In this document: positions 1 to 14,200 of the stretch, in pieces
Layout: each line of letters begins with the position of its first letter
Numbering within the stretch: the stretch's first letter is position 1
DNA from: Lumbricus terrestris
Lineage: Eukaryota > Annelida > Clitellata > Crassiclitellata > Lumbricidae
Assembly: GCA_949752735.1 (NCBI GenBank)
Contig: OX457038.1
Span: 67,394,485 to 67,458,484 of the forward strand
Reading direction: 5' to 3'
Length of the DNA: 64,000 bases
The notes under the pieces: generated by a model
The model's database searches: none
Told to the model about the DNA's origin: nothing
Seen by the model: only the letters and a program-made list of their open reading frames with translations
Program-made: the position numbers and the translations under genes

Positions 1-3000
1 ACCCGTTCTTTTGCCCACGCGGGTAATCATCTGTCAGATGAAGTGAAATTGAATTGCCACGTACGGCTGAAAAGCGTCATTTTCTTGGGACTCATTTGCT
101 CATTAAATGCAGCCTTTGATGATGATTGGATGGATAACAACATCTTATGACAACAAAGGCCATGGAGGTCTACAGAAATTATTTGGGATGGTCGCACTCT
201 GCCTCCTACTTATATAATATGGAGGATGCATTCTATATCTTCCCTGCCTGAGTACATTCTGAGTACACCGAGTATGTAGCTTGTGCACTCTTAATCATAT
301 TTGTGATATACTTTGTCATATTTTGAACATACTTGGGTATGTTGTTATCACAGGTTTCTAGTTATAGAAATTGTCAGTAACGTAAAGAAAGTATATATTC
401 TTTATTACACCAATTGCACATCCACACTTTGCTGTACATGAATCAGATGAAATACAACATTCATTCGTTCGTTTATTCATTTGTTCGTTCATTCATTCAG
501 ACGATTTATATATTGCTCCAGGCTCTTCCAAGACTTGACAACCAAGAAAGAGTAGAAAAGATGAAACAAGAAGAGATAGAGATGCAGTAACAACAATTCC
601 AGCTCCAGTTGGAACAATTGAGACAGAAAAAAAAGAAAAATTGAAGAATTGAACTAACGATAGAATATGAGATAGCAAAGACAAGCGAACAAGAGGTATG
701 AAAATAGCAGATTGAAGAGCAAAAAGCCCGTGAAGAAGAAAAGGAAAGGGTGCGCTTGCTAGTTAGTACCTTACCACACAACTACAATTATTACAAGAGC
801 TGCTTTTAAGAAAGAAATGTATTTCCACAGCCTACCCGCATTATATGATCGAATATATTGCTAAACTCTGTGTTGGTGCTTGCGTTCAGCTGCCCTCGCC
901 AGACCTTTGTAAACATCTTCAGCGCCGAAACAAACAGAAAAACGATCAACGAAAACACAAACAGGAAAGAGAAGAAGATTACGCCAAAACAAAATTAAAG
1001 GAAGAAAATCTCTGTAAAAAGACAAGTTGTGAGAAACCTGTAATGTAATGAAGAGCAAAAATTTATATAGAGCTTCACTTATTCACAGGGAATGCTCATT
1101 AAGGTTCATGGAGGATTTGAACACACGCTGCAGAGGTGAACAGCCAATGCTTTACCAATGGACTGTGCTTTCCTCATGTGACATCTCTTTTGATTATAAC
1201 GAGAAAATAAACAAAGAGATGAAGTACGCAAAGACTGTGAATGTCGTGCCATGCAAGAAAGAACAAACAAGCTGCAGAAATATAAATCACAAGCGCTGCC
1301 TTTGATTGCCTGACAGAAAAATGTCTCAAAGCTCCAGATATATACCATTCGAATAATGCATTCAATTGTGATTTAATCTCATCGCAGACATACTTCTCTA
1401 CTTGTCTTCTCTTATAACATGCACTACACCATCAGTGGATACTTGGATGCAAAACTGCAGACTCATGATCGGATATAAGTGTCATGAACATCAGATGCCA
1501 AGCTGTGGAGCATCAGCAAACTTTTAAGGATTGGTGTCAAGTCCGCTTGGTTTAAAAAACTACATAACACATTGTTCTTACAGCCATTTTTTTACTGTTC
1601 TTACAGACTTTTTACTGTTCTTAAGTCATTTTTTACTGTTCTTATAGCCAATTTTTACTGTTCTTACAGACATTTTTTTACTGTTCTCACAACCATTTTT
1701 TTACAGTTCTTACAGCCATTTCCTACTGTTTTTACAGCCAGCCATTTTTACTGTTCTTATATATATATAGCCATTTCTTTTCTTTTACTGTTACTCTCAA
1801 TGTCACTAAATTACTACATTTATCATTATTGCTTCATTATAAATCATCTAATATAAGAAATGTTTTGTGAGCCACATTGTCTGCAGCTGAGATATTCTGT
1901 TAGGAGCTTGGAGCGCATAGAGCACATGATGCTGAATTCCTGAGAGGTAACAGCCCACGTAATACATGAGCCGGATCCTTAGTAATGAACGAGTGGAGAC
2001 AGAAGTTGGAGCACTGACATAGCCGATTGAAACTTTGACAGCAGGTCAAGGGCCAAATCATGTATAAGCCTGAAGCTCTTCCCTTGTCTCTTGCACTAAA
2101 TATTATAGTGTGATATGAAAGCTGCTTACTCTTTCTACAGACCTGGGTGATAAAAGACCTTAACTGTAATTTCCGGTTGTATTCATTTATATAGCGCCTC
2201 TTCAAGCAAACTCATCAGAGGTGCTCCAACCTAACTAAACAAGACCACAACAGAATAGAGTGGTTTTCAACTGGCTGCAAAGCAGAGGCATAGAAAGGTG
2301 AATCTCATGTCACAGATTGAATTTGAGGTCAGCTGGGGTAGGCAGACGACTGGCCTCTGATCACTATTATTATTATTATTGACTTTTTATATAGTGCACC
2401 AGTGAAGGACATTTCGCTGATTTGATGCTGATTTCTATTGATTTATATCAGATCTACAAATTAAGACAACAAACCAAATGTTTCAAAAGAACAGAAATCA
2501 CTAAGCATTAAGACGAAAACCATTACGCATCAGATAGAATAAGATTCGGCTCAAAAACTTACACATGAAGATTTCGGCTGAGAGACAGAAATACTTAGAG
2601 AAAACAAGAAATAAGAAAAACATTAATCAGAGAAATTCAGTTATGCATTATTATTATAAGAATAGTAATAGAAGGTTATCAGAAATTAAGAGCATAAGAA
2701 ATAAGACTTTTGGAACTAATACATCAATGGAACATTAAACACCCAAACAAAGCTAGATTAACGTGCCAGACATTGAATTTGAATCAGAATGCTCTATACA
2801 TCATCAGCGTGATGAGTAGAAATTCACAAACTAAAAAAAGTTTTGAAATCAGTAATTTTTTTGCTTTTGCATCTGCAGTGAATACCATGAATTGCCAAGA
2901 ATTTCCACAAATGCCATCAATTGCTACAAATAACATGAATAACATTAAATTTCATGAATTGCCATGATATGGGGCAAATTTTTGTAAATTAATGCGACAC

Positions 3001-3280
3001 AATGTTAGGAACTAAATCCTAAATTAATGTGATTTGATGCATAACATGTGCAATAACATCTTCTGTGTATTAAACAAAGCAACTGCGTCATTTCTTTTTC
3101 GTCTGCATTCTTGTTTCGTCAGATCTTAGCGAAAAAAACTTGACTTCACGCCGTGAATATAGGTTGCGATTCTTGCCCACTTAAAAAAATCCTGCCGTGA
3201 CTTCTGAAACGTCTTGCTGTGAATTTCTACTGACATTAAATAGCGTGATCAATATCTATAAGCAGAATATCTCAACTCAC
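1..3280. other. C2CD5 intron or 3' part, no exon recognised
   Basis: At 490-1060 a run of Lys/Glu/Gln-rich plus-strand codons with several stops (KAREEEKERVRLLVSTL) looks like decayed coiled-coil coding from a mobile element. The rest has the tandem repeat at 1571, SINE pieces at 2165-2400 and AT-rich sequence. The missing C2CD5 3' exons must lie beyond the left edge. Confidence 0.5.
1571..1790. repeat. 23-26-bp tandem repeat (ACTGTTCTTACAGCCATTTTT)
   Basis: About nine imperfect units of TTTACTGTTCTTACAGCCAT. A 94-codon open frame across it is the repeat translated, not a gene. Confidence 0.85.
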
Positions 3281-3403
3281 CTGTAGGTTGGAGACAAAGT
3301 TTGGGACGCCTGGCATTCGTTCCGTGTTGCAGATTTCAAATCCATCAGGAAACGGCGGATCCAGAAGAACGCAGACAACCCTAGCATCCTCCACATCGTC
3401 AAT
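3281..3403 (-). CDS. C2CD5: C2CD5 exon 19 (last coding exon in window)
   Basis: Acceptor gtcttgtag, donor gtgagt at phase 0. Encodes IDDVEDARVVCVLLDPPFPD then GFEICNTERMPGVPNFVSNL. I found no further C2CD5 exon between here and the left edge. Confidence 0.91.
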
Positions 3404-3722
3404 CTACAAGACAAAAACTTGATGTATACAACTATGCAGGGAACCTCTTGAATATTGTATTGTATCTATAAATTTATATAGCTCCTCTCACAGTACACAC
3501 CCATCAGAAGCGCTCCCAGTGCGTCAGACCGAGAGAGAAAAAAGTGGTCTTGAGACAGCAAAAAAGAGGCACTTAGCCCGCTAGTTATGGTACTTTATAA
3601 AAAGGAGTACATTGGAGGAGGCTGGCTATACAGAGTAGGGTCAATGAAAGTAAAGGTCCGCATTTTAGCTAAATTGTAGTCCTAGCTCACAAGACGAAGA
3701 GATCATGTCAGAGGAGCGTAGC

Positions 3723-3757
<35 letters not shown>

Positions 3758-5268
3758 AGATAAGTAAGTATATACTTTAATGGACCGCCTGCAAACGCAC
3801 TGCGGGAAAATAATTTTTGCAGAACTTGTCTCGAATGGTCAGGTCTCCCAACATGTCCAATTAGTTGCCTATCACAACTCAAAAATAAGATGCACAGTCT
3901 CTAAGTTGTTTATTTTTAATTTATTAAAACAAAAAGATCCAAGTCATCGACCAACACATCTAAATTGACACGATGCAACTTCAGTGGAAAATCAAAACTG
4001 ATGAAAATTGGCACAATTAGACCTGCTGCAAGCAAACCTGCTGCATAGCTTTTAGCAGGGACGATTACTTTCGTATTTAGAATCATGTAAAGAAAATCAG
4101 AATTGAAGCCAACATGAAGCTCGCCTACTGTACTTATAATGCGTTTATTAAAAAATTTAAAGACATAATTATACTAGTGTCTAGTTTTACTTATGTCCCC
4201 TCTGTCATCACCTACTATTCATATTATTGTTCAGACAATTAGTGTGGACAATTAATTATTTCTATTCGGTCCAATAGTATCTGGTACAGCTCCTCTCATA
4301 ACTGGAATCATTTCTCTTTAAAGGCCAGTTCATAATCACCAAGACTAAGCATATGATCTGGTCTTAGCATGTCTCTTTCGTGGCCCCGCTGAACATTTAT
4401 CTTTGCTTCAAACTCAGATTTACTGCCCTTGTGCACAAAATAATTGCTTTCAATACATAAATAAACGAATATACAATAAAATTAATTGAATTTCACCTCA
4501 AGAATGAAAGTGTCGGACGGCAACTTCTTATCCGTCGTATCCATGTCGGCCATTTCCTCTAAGCTGCTTCGAAGAACACCATTCTCCTGTGCCAAAGAAT
4601 CCTAGAAACATAATTAAAAACCTCCTGAAATTCGTAGTCATACCAACACCTCGCAAGTCATATAACATGAAAATCGTGCAAACACAAATCAACTATGTCT
4701 ACAATGCAACATGAAAGCTTTGCCATGGGCGGACTCTTATTCTGGAACAAACTTCCAACATACGCTACTTCCTTTTTAGATATATCTCCCAAGCAGCTGA
4801 AGACCATTTTATTCAATCGTGATCTTGTACAGAGAGATCGGGAGCATCTGTGATGAATTTCTAATGAGAGGTACTATATAAATTAACCTTGCTGGAAAAC
4901 ATCCGGTCCGCCATAGAAATCTGTTGTTTGCTATTCGCGGGTACATTGCGCCTAAGTCCACCACTGTGATTCGTGTCAAGTCAATTGCATTGAATTATTC
5001 TACTACTTCAAATTAACTGTAAACTGTTTGGTGTGTGTTCAGACGACAAGGGACTGCCCACTCAACCTCAGGCTCCAAAACAAAGAAAGAAATTACTAAT
5101 ACTTCATAATAATAATAATAATTAACGCTGTGGCTTTCACAGGTTTTCATCAAGCCCTTAATTGACATGGATGAGTGCGAATGGACTCAATAAAATTGGC
5201 ACAGCTTTCGTTCTGTATGGAGTATTTGCTGAAAAAGTAAAAATAGTGATAATTATAGTAATAATAAT

Positions 5269-5299
<31 letters not shown>

Positions 5300-8200
5300 G
5301 ATGATGCTTAACACTGTAGTCTCTCTGGGGATGGACTCTTCCCTCTTCAAATTGCAAACATAACATCTTTAACTTGAGCAGCTGTACCTCAAGCGATTAA
5401 AAACCATACATACGTAAGCAGGAAGGCCGTAAATGTCGCGATTTCTGTTGATAGATTCCTGAACTTTTTTGCAGATGTCTTGAATGCTGGAGTTTTCCGC
5501 CTAAAGGACAAAGAGCAACAGTGCTAACTCGTTACAAAATCCAATGACTAATCAAAATATTATGACATCTGGAGCTAAAACGTCAATGCATGCAGGCATA
5601 CATCAGCATTATCGCAAGTTTATATAGCAAGACTTAATAGTTTGTCACTCAAGAGTATTCGTGTGTGCGAGCGTAAATATATTAATGTAGAATTGTAGAT
5701 GCATATTTGTATTATCTACAACACCTTTTAACACTTTAACAATGAGCCGTATCAGTTTCTCCGTATTTGTAACATTCAGTACACATTTGCCGCTAAAGTG
5801 TGGCCACATTAAAGGTAATCTTAGAATTGAGTCAAGAACTTACCCTACATTTACTTTATAACACATACAACAAAGGAACACAAGTACTTCAAGTACAAAT
5901 GTTATGTGTATGGTCTCTGTCAGCATCATCTAAGAAGAATGATCCATTGACTCCATGTGGCAGCTATGAGCATTGAGCATGCAGTCCAAGTGACTTTGCT
6001 TTACAAGTCCTCTACCTTGCACAGACAGTACACTATTTCCTAGCAGAGCTCAACAAAGGTGGAGCAGAAATCTGGCAGCATCTTTCCATCTCCCATGAGT
6101 ATTTGAATACCATGCGTGCATATCACTAGCTTACAGTGCAATAATCCAACAATTGTCTCAATGTAATGACTGTCCATATATGTAGGACCAGACCAGTCTG
6201 AGAAGAATATGTAGTTACTGTTGGGATCACCTTGCCAAAGATCTTAGGAAACGCGGGAGGAGGTAGCGGCTCGGAATAGACACCAGTGGCTGTCTAAAAC
6301 ATCGCAACACCCGACGAACATTAGAACAATGTTATCACATTAGAATAGCAGTAGAATTTCACAACATAAGAACATAATCAGAATATATGGAACAGCATTA
6401 AAACATTAGACCAATAAAAACAACACTGTTAGAATGTAAATAAAAACTATATTCGCATAGGCCCCTACAGCGGATGAGAACCCGCTTCGGCGGCCGCGCT
6501 TCTCAGTGGCTGAAGCAATCTTCCTCCTGCCCTGCGAGCTGCTGACTCAGTTGACTCCTTCAAATCAGGGCTCAAGACTTGTTTATTTTGAAAGGCCTGA
6601 CCTGCTATGAGACGCCATTTATAATGGCATAGCTGTGTTATGGTGCAATAGAAATAATTGCCCTTGTTACAATTATTATTATTATGAAGTATTCAGATTA
6701 TTATTGTTATTATGAAGTATTCAGATTATTATTGTTATTATGAAGTATTCAGATTATTATTGTTATTATGAAGTATTCAGATTATTATTGTTATTATGAA
6801 GTATTCAGATTATTATTGTTATTATGAAGTATTCAGATTATTATTGTTATTATGAAGTATTCAGATTATTATTGTTATTATGAAGTATTCAGATTATTAT
6901 TGTTATTATGAAGTATTCAGATTATTATTGTTATTATGAAGTATTCAGATTATTATTGTTATTATGAAGTATTCAGATTATTATTGTTATTATGAAGTAT
7001 TCAGATTATTATTGTTATTATGAAGTATTCAGATTATTATTGTTATTATGAAGTATTCAGATTATTATTGTTATTATGAAGTATTCAGATTATTATTGTT
7101 ATTATGAAGTATTCAGATTATTATTGTTATTATGAAGTATTCAGATTATTATTGTTATTATGAAGTATTCAGATTATTATTGTTATTATGAAGTATTCAG
7201 ATTATTATTGTTATTATGAAGTATTCAGATTATTATTGTTATTATGAAGTATTCAGATTATTATTGTTATTATGAAGTATTCAGATTATTATTGTTATTA
7301 TGAAGTATTCAGATTATTATTGTTATTATGAAGTATTCAGATTATTATTGTTATTATGAAGTATTCAGATTATTATTGTGATTATGAAGTGTTCAGCTCT
7401 TATAATTGGCCTTGTTGTTGTAATTGTAATTGTACATTTATATAGCGCCCCTTCAAGAGAACTCCTCAGAGGCGCTCCCGACCTGACACCAAACCACAAA
7501 CTTATTATTGTTATTATGAATTGTTCAGCTCTTACAGCGATGGCAACGATCTGCATCTCTCCGATGGTGAACTGAATCTTCAGACCAAACAGAGAGTTCA
7601 TCCCCTTCACCTTCAGCTTATTGACGAGCTGTTTGTGCAGTTCGTATTCCATGAAAGGCAGAACCTACGACAGAAGACAGAATACGTCATGGTCACTCTC
7701 TATCAGTAGTTACATCATCTCAATTCATATATAATTTAACTATCTTAATAATTAAAGAGACTCAATATTAATATATTAAAATATAATTATAGTTGTGTGC
7801 ATATATAATTATATATATATATATTTATTTAATTCAGCAATAATATTATAATTGGCAATTGATGATTTAACTAAATATAAAACAAAAATATAACAAAAAT
7901 AAATAAATAACACAAATACATACAATTTAATTGACAATGACAAAACTTTTTATTCCCGAGAAACAAGTATACAACTTTTTCAACAGATGATAACATACAA
8001 TAGAACGATATAATTGGTAGAATGACTGAATATTAGATAAATATAATACATATATAATAGATAAATAATTGATAATGCAACTAAATTTTTCAGTAGTATA
8101 GACCTACGATTGAATTTTATATAATTAACTAGACATTAGTTATTGTACAACTAAGAACATCATATCAACATTCTAGGGGTTTCCACCGGATTGGCGCTCT

Positions 8201-11200
8201 ACCTGTCTGTGAGCACATACCAGTGCTGATTTCTTCAGTTGACTGAGCATTATTTGTTAATTTTTAATGAACTTCAATAGTCAGAATCTCTGAGGCTGCA
8301 AGTGCAGTGCTTCTTCCTACATGGAGAAATGCTAGCGACATAAGTCACGGAAGTTGTGACGATGACTCACGTCGCTGATGTCACGAGCGTTTGCTTCGCC
8401 CCTTCCTTCGCGTTTCTGTCGACAGATTCGGGCCTGGAGAAAGGAACCTTTTCCAACAGTCGGCAATTCCACTGGAGGCTCTATTGTCGCGAACAGGATA
8501 TCCGGTACCTTAAACTGACTGCAACACAAAACACAAAAAGCATATGAGCAGATTCAATGTAACGATCACAACACATAATTATTTATAAATAACAATGAAA
8601 CTCACATAGAAATTAGAAATAAATTATCACATAAACACAAAATCACTCACTCATTCAATGCAAGCGCTCAGGTATGTAAGAGAATAATTAATTAATTAAT
8701 TAATTAATTATCTTGCCTTGTCCATCTGCACCATGATCAGAGACCTGTTCAAAATGGGTGACATTAGATCAGAGTTGAGACACACAAATGCCATTTTCAG
8801 GCATATCTCTGACTGATTGTGTGCCTATTTTGTCGACGCACCCTTGTAACAGCACGTGCTATGCTATGGCACAAAAGAAATTGTCATCATCATTATTATT
8901 ATTATTATTGTTATTATTATTATTATTATTATCAGATAAAAATAAATGAATGGATGTATCAAAGGAATTCCTTTGGAATGTCAAACCATTAAATCGTTTC
9001 AAACAGGTGCACAATTACATAAATAAGAAACAGAAACAAAGAAAAATAAGAGAATATTAGATGAATGAAAAGCATAAGAGGGGAACACACGAGCAGACGG
9101 CGCAGCGGCTGAGATGAACTGGAAAGGGAAGCGATCCCTCTGGATATGGAATGTGGCAGACGGAACACAGCCGAACAATGTCCTGCGAGCTACAGAAAAA
9201 ACAGCAAAACATCAGATGAACAGATCGCTACGAGCCTACGACTCGCTACAACTTACTAAAGATAAACACTGCAAACTAACACTGACATTTATGTACGTAT
9301 GTGCACTTGTTATAGCGTCCCTTCAAGGTTGCTACTCAGAAGCGTTCCCGACTACAGAGCAGACACTTAATGGGAGTTTTATACCGAAGCACTTGGGCAG
9401 TTGCGAGTGAAGGACTTGCTCAAGGTCCCTACATGGCGGTTTGAGGTGGATTCGAGCCTGCGCCCTTCTGCGGCAAAGCAACGAACATACCCAATACACC
9501 ACCGCACCCAGCATATAAAACGATCAACTTAAATAAAATCCAGCCTTCAATAACGCACCCTCGTGACTATGATGCATATATCTGATAGCAATCTCATTTT
9601 CTTTACATCAGCAGACAACGAAACCTCTGTATTTATCTTTGGTAATAAACAAATAAAATATTCAGTTTCAGAATGCAGTCCCTTATCTGAAGAAATCTTT
9701 TAAATCCAAACGGATCATTTGAACCATGAGCATGAGAAAAATAATAATAACTATACTCAAATCAAATAAAATAGTAACATTCAGTTTAAAACAGTTTTCC
9801 ATGTTACCAACCCACAAAGCCACTTTGATACCGACAATCCGACATGAAGAAAAATCATACCCCCTCATCTTTATAGGCCTACCCAAGTGAATGACCGGAA
9901 CTAAAGATGTCATTATCATTATCCTTTCATTATGTAACCATGTGCGATATGTCACTCAGGTTTTTTCCCCGTTATATACATAACATATTATATATATATA
10001 ATATCATATATAATTATATATATAGAAAGACTAAACAGTTTTTCACGTTACCAACCCACCTTCCGAAGTCCGAAACCCGTCTCAGACCAGGACCTCCCCC
10101 GAGCTGGTTGGCCAGCGACACGTCAACCATCAGTCGCTTCACATCCGACTCCAATATCTCGGCCGCATTTGACGGATGTCGATCGAAATTGTGTCGTTCG
10201 TTGGGAGCGTGCAGTTGTCCCTGCTGCTGCATCTGAAGGTGTTGCGTGACGGCGTTCTGCAGCTCAAAGTTAAGGCAGACAAGCACGGCGGTTCCAATGG
10301 CAGACAGGATGATCAGCTCCTCACGAATTGACGTCTGCTCACTGTAGCCGACGACTGCATGACAACCCATCGCCTTCATGTGAGAACGAATCTCTGTTCG
10401 GATCTCCGCCCACCACACATCACGAGTCTCAGGCTCATCTAAACGTCAGGGGTCACAAGAGAAAGAGTTGTCTCATAACACCCCTGAAGAGATGCCTTAA
10501 ACATAAGTCTTATGTTGTTCATGTATTGCATTGTATAATTGTATTGTATGAAAACATTTATGAAGCGCCTCTACTAGGGTGAACCGTTCAGAGGCGCTAC
10601 CAGTGCGCAAGGCCACGAGAGAAGAAATAGGTTTTGAGAAAAGAAAATGAGGAGGAGGGATTACCAGTCAGAAGTTGAGATCAAGTACTTACATTCAGGT
10701 AATACATAAAGTATATAATTATGTAGATCGATAAAGCTAGGTCCCTCGCTCATGAACTACCGGTACTATAATGCAGTGGTGCCAGGGTATGAAGTGTGTG
10801 GGAACGGCGTTCCAACTGCTCTCTAAATTCGTGGCTTGCGTTTCCACTGCTCGCCATGCATGGAACCCTGGAAACACATGCGTTCCAACAAAACTTTTCT
10901 TCAGTGCTCCCACTGCTCCCTCTAACCAATTAAACCATTGAGTGGCGCTCTTTCTCAGTGGCTGGCTCTAGAAAACAATGGTCATTGAAAGACAATGGTT
11001 ATTCTTACATGGCCACAAAATGAACAAGCCAACACTCTGCACGTTGCACATACATTTTACACTCTTCCATTGACCTCTTTGTGCTCGACAGAATACAGTA
11101 CAAGTGTTTGAAACAATACAAAAAACTAAGTTACTTGAAAGCATTGCACTTTAAAAGTTTAGAAGTGCACACATCACAAAGTGACAGAACATTAAATGGT

Positions 11201-14200
11201 GCTGAGCAATTGTGAATGACGGACTTGCCCCTCAAGGTCCCCGCAAGTTACCCATCTCAGGGGAGGATGAAACCATTACTCTTCGCATTACAAGGTAGGC
11301 GCAAACCAATCAGCCACAGCAGTTATGATAGCGATCAAATGGCACAAATCTTGAGATACATTATTTGAGTCAACATCCGACCTGGATTGTGAATCTTGTC
11401 GAGAAGCTTAACGGAACTGGCTGAGACAACGCCACCGAGATGGACAATGAATCCAGGCGGCAGACATTTGACCGTGAAGAATGGATATTCCTGACACAAC
11501 GAACAAATACAAACAAAACTATAAAGCATTTAGAAATACAGACTCTCCTCTAAACAACCTCCCACAGCCATACAAATATAAAAAGAGAGATCCCTTAGAC
11601 TAGCCATGAGTCAGCAATGGGTATGAAGTATTAGCAACTTCATTTTATGTATGTGCACTTGTTATAGCGACCCTTCAAGATTCTAATCAGAAGCGCTCCC
11701 GACTACAGCACGGACACTGAAACGGAGCTTCACGCCAAAGCTCCTGAGCACTTGCGAGTGAAGGACTAATTGCCTTAGCATAGAAGGTGGGTGGCCAGTC
11801 CTATCCCTCGCCATCTGATCCTCCCACGAACAGTGTATGGTCAGTGGTCAGCACACTCATTATAGCTGCGGCTTGCCTTTGCAAGTAGTTGCACCGAAAT
11901 CTTGAACCAAATTTCTGCCCAGTGTGGATTTGAACCCAAAACCTCTCGAGTGACAGTTCATCACGTTAACCACTACACTATGGAGAACTTTGTGGTCTGT
12001 GGAAAACAACTGAACAATTAGATTACTCAGGATATGAACAGAACAATAAGTGTACGTGAAACAATGCAATACAACAGAATCTGAAATTGTTGTACCTTCA
12101 AAGTTGAGAACTTCACACAGTTAATACAGCGACACAGCAAATACAAGAATCTGAAAATTCATGCTAACAAACTGAAAAAGGTGCTGTTATTAATTCATTC
12201 ATTCATTGTTATATAGCATATCTTCAAGGAACCTACTCAAAGGCGCTCCCATCCCAACCACAGCAAAAGAAAAAAACTCACAGATTACGAAAGAAAGTTT
12301 GATGGGTCAGATGTTCTTTGATTGGAGGTCATTTCAGATGGACGGCTCTACAACATATGTTGTATGCACGTGCGTAGTATTGTGTTCTGTCATGTGGGTT
12401 TCAGTCTTTTGTCAGGTGCTCACTGTTTAAGGACCTAAAGAAAGTCCTTCATGCACAATTGCTAAGAGCCATTAGGTCGCAGGTTTGGGTGTATGCGTGA
12501 GAATTTTGGAAGGAGCGCATTGATGTCTAAATACAGTTGGATGTTTTGCATTAAGTTGTTGTCGTCTTTATGATCAGAAATCCTTGATGTTCATTTAGCA
12601 ATAGGAGACGTTCTCTTACGAGCATGTCGATGCTTTCCTGCTGAAGAACAGGTCGGTGAAATGGAGTTCTAATGTTGCTACCAGCGCTCTGAGCCAGACC
12701 AGCTGCAGTCAATCCACCTGTTGTTCGTCAAAAGCACAGCAGACAAATTGGCACATCACTTCCTAATCTAATCATATCTTTCAATTTATATGGCACATCA
12801 CACTTCCTAATCTAATCATATCTTGGAATTTATAGGCACCACCATTGTAACAAGTATGCACAAAGCATCAATCATCGGCTGCAGCTAAGTGAAACCAATC
12901 ATAAGTTCATCCATTTGTCCATATAATCACCACCACCTCCACATCACCGCCACTACCACCACCACGGCCGGATTAAGAAATGTGGGGGACCTGTTCGAAA
13001 AATATTGGGGGATTTTCGGCCGAAAAATCTGATAACCTTTTTTGAGTCGTTATGTCGAAATTTCTCTAGAATATACTGATTTTTCTCTACCAAAAATAAC
13101 TGACGACCTTTTTTGTGTAGAATATACAGATTTTTCCCTACCCAAAAATAGCTGACTTTTTAAATCGTTTGGCCGAAATTTTGTCAGAATATACCAATTT
13201 TTCCTCAAATTTTTTTCACATGTGGGAGGCCCCTAAAGTGTGGCCAAACATGTTGAACAAGCCTTAATCCAGCCCTGCCACCACCATTGGCACAGCTCAG
13301 TCAAAATCTTCTAAGTTAAGGGAACCATAGACTATTGGCAGCGAAGAATATAAAGGAAATCTAAATTGTTCTAATGCAAAGCAAAGCAATTATTATCATA
13401 AGAACTGACCTTTCTGTGGTGTATCGACGTCCGATTCTGACGACCTTCTTGCCTGTGGAGCAAGCTTCGGCATCGGACTCGTCACTCCTATGGTGACGAG
13501 GGGCGCCGCAGAGGCGACAGTCGTGTTAGTAGGTGAGGCAGACACAGGAACCTCATCACTTGAGGCAGGAAAGCTGCAAGCAATGTGAGTATGTGTTAGC
13601 AGGGGCTTGTCAAATGTTAGGCAGGTGTCTGAGAGATTTGTTAGGGTTAGACTCAGATCCACCACGCTCAAAGACCTGCAGCCGCTCCCCAATGCATCTC
13701 GGCCTTCGGCGAAAACGGTTTCTGGGTTAGTGTCTGTTGGGGGTAAAAACATAATTTGTTTGTTAGCGGGAGGTAAATATTTAGGTTCTGTGCGGGACTT
13801 CTGGGAAGCAGCCCTGTAAGAAACGAAAATGAAACGTTTCAGACTTACCATGACGTAACTTTTAGATGATCAGCAAATTTAAGAAAGCAGGGCAGGAGAG
13901 ACATCTATGGAAAACTGAAGTGAAGTGTAGAATACTTTTCTAATGATCACGAATAAATCTCAAATCATCTTATGTGTACAATACAAAATGGCTACCACAT
14001 AACCATCTGAAATAGAGATGACAGCAAATAAATTTCAAAGAATGTCCTTGAGGACGAGTATCCACATTCATATTCGCCCAACATCCCAACCTCATTGTAC
14101 ATCACTACCTCACACGGCTCCAAAGAAAGCATAAATTACGTAATAAATTGCATAAATTGCATTTTAATTATGTATTTGTCAATGCACTAGCCACTGGCAT

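Noticed and set aside
1572..1856. 94-codon plus-strand frame
   Set aside because: Phe/Tyr/Leu-rich translation of the ACTGTTCTTACAGCC tandem repeat.
6680..7390. Regular 28-bp repeat that superficially resembles a CRISPR array
   Set aside because: No unique spacers; the repeats are head-to-tail in a eukaryotic intron, so it is a minisatellite.
13533..13819. Plus-strand frames opposite C2CD5 exon 9
   Set aside because: Shadow frames; the minus-strand exon fits splice phase and family alignment.
13574..13851. Upstream part of the 151-codon minus frame ending in exon 9
   Set aside because: Lies before a good acceptor (gcttgcag) and encodes nothing like the family; treated as intron.
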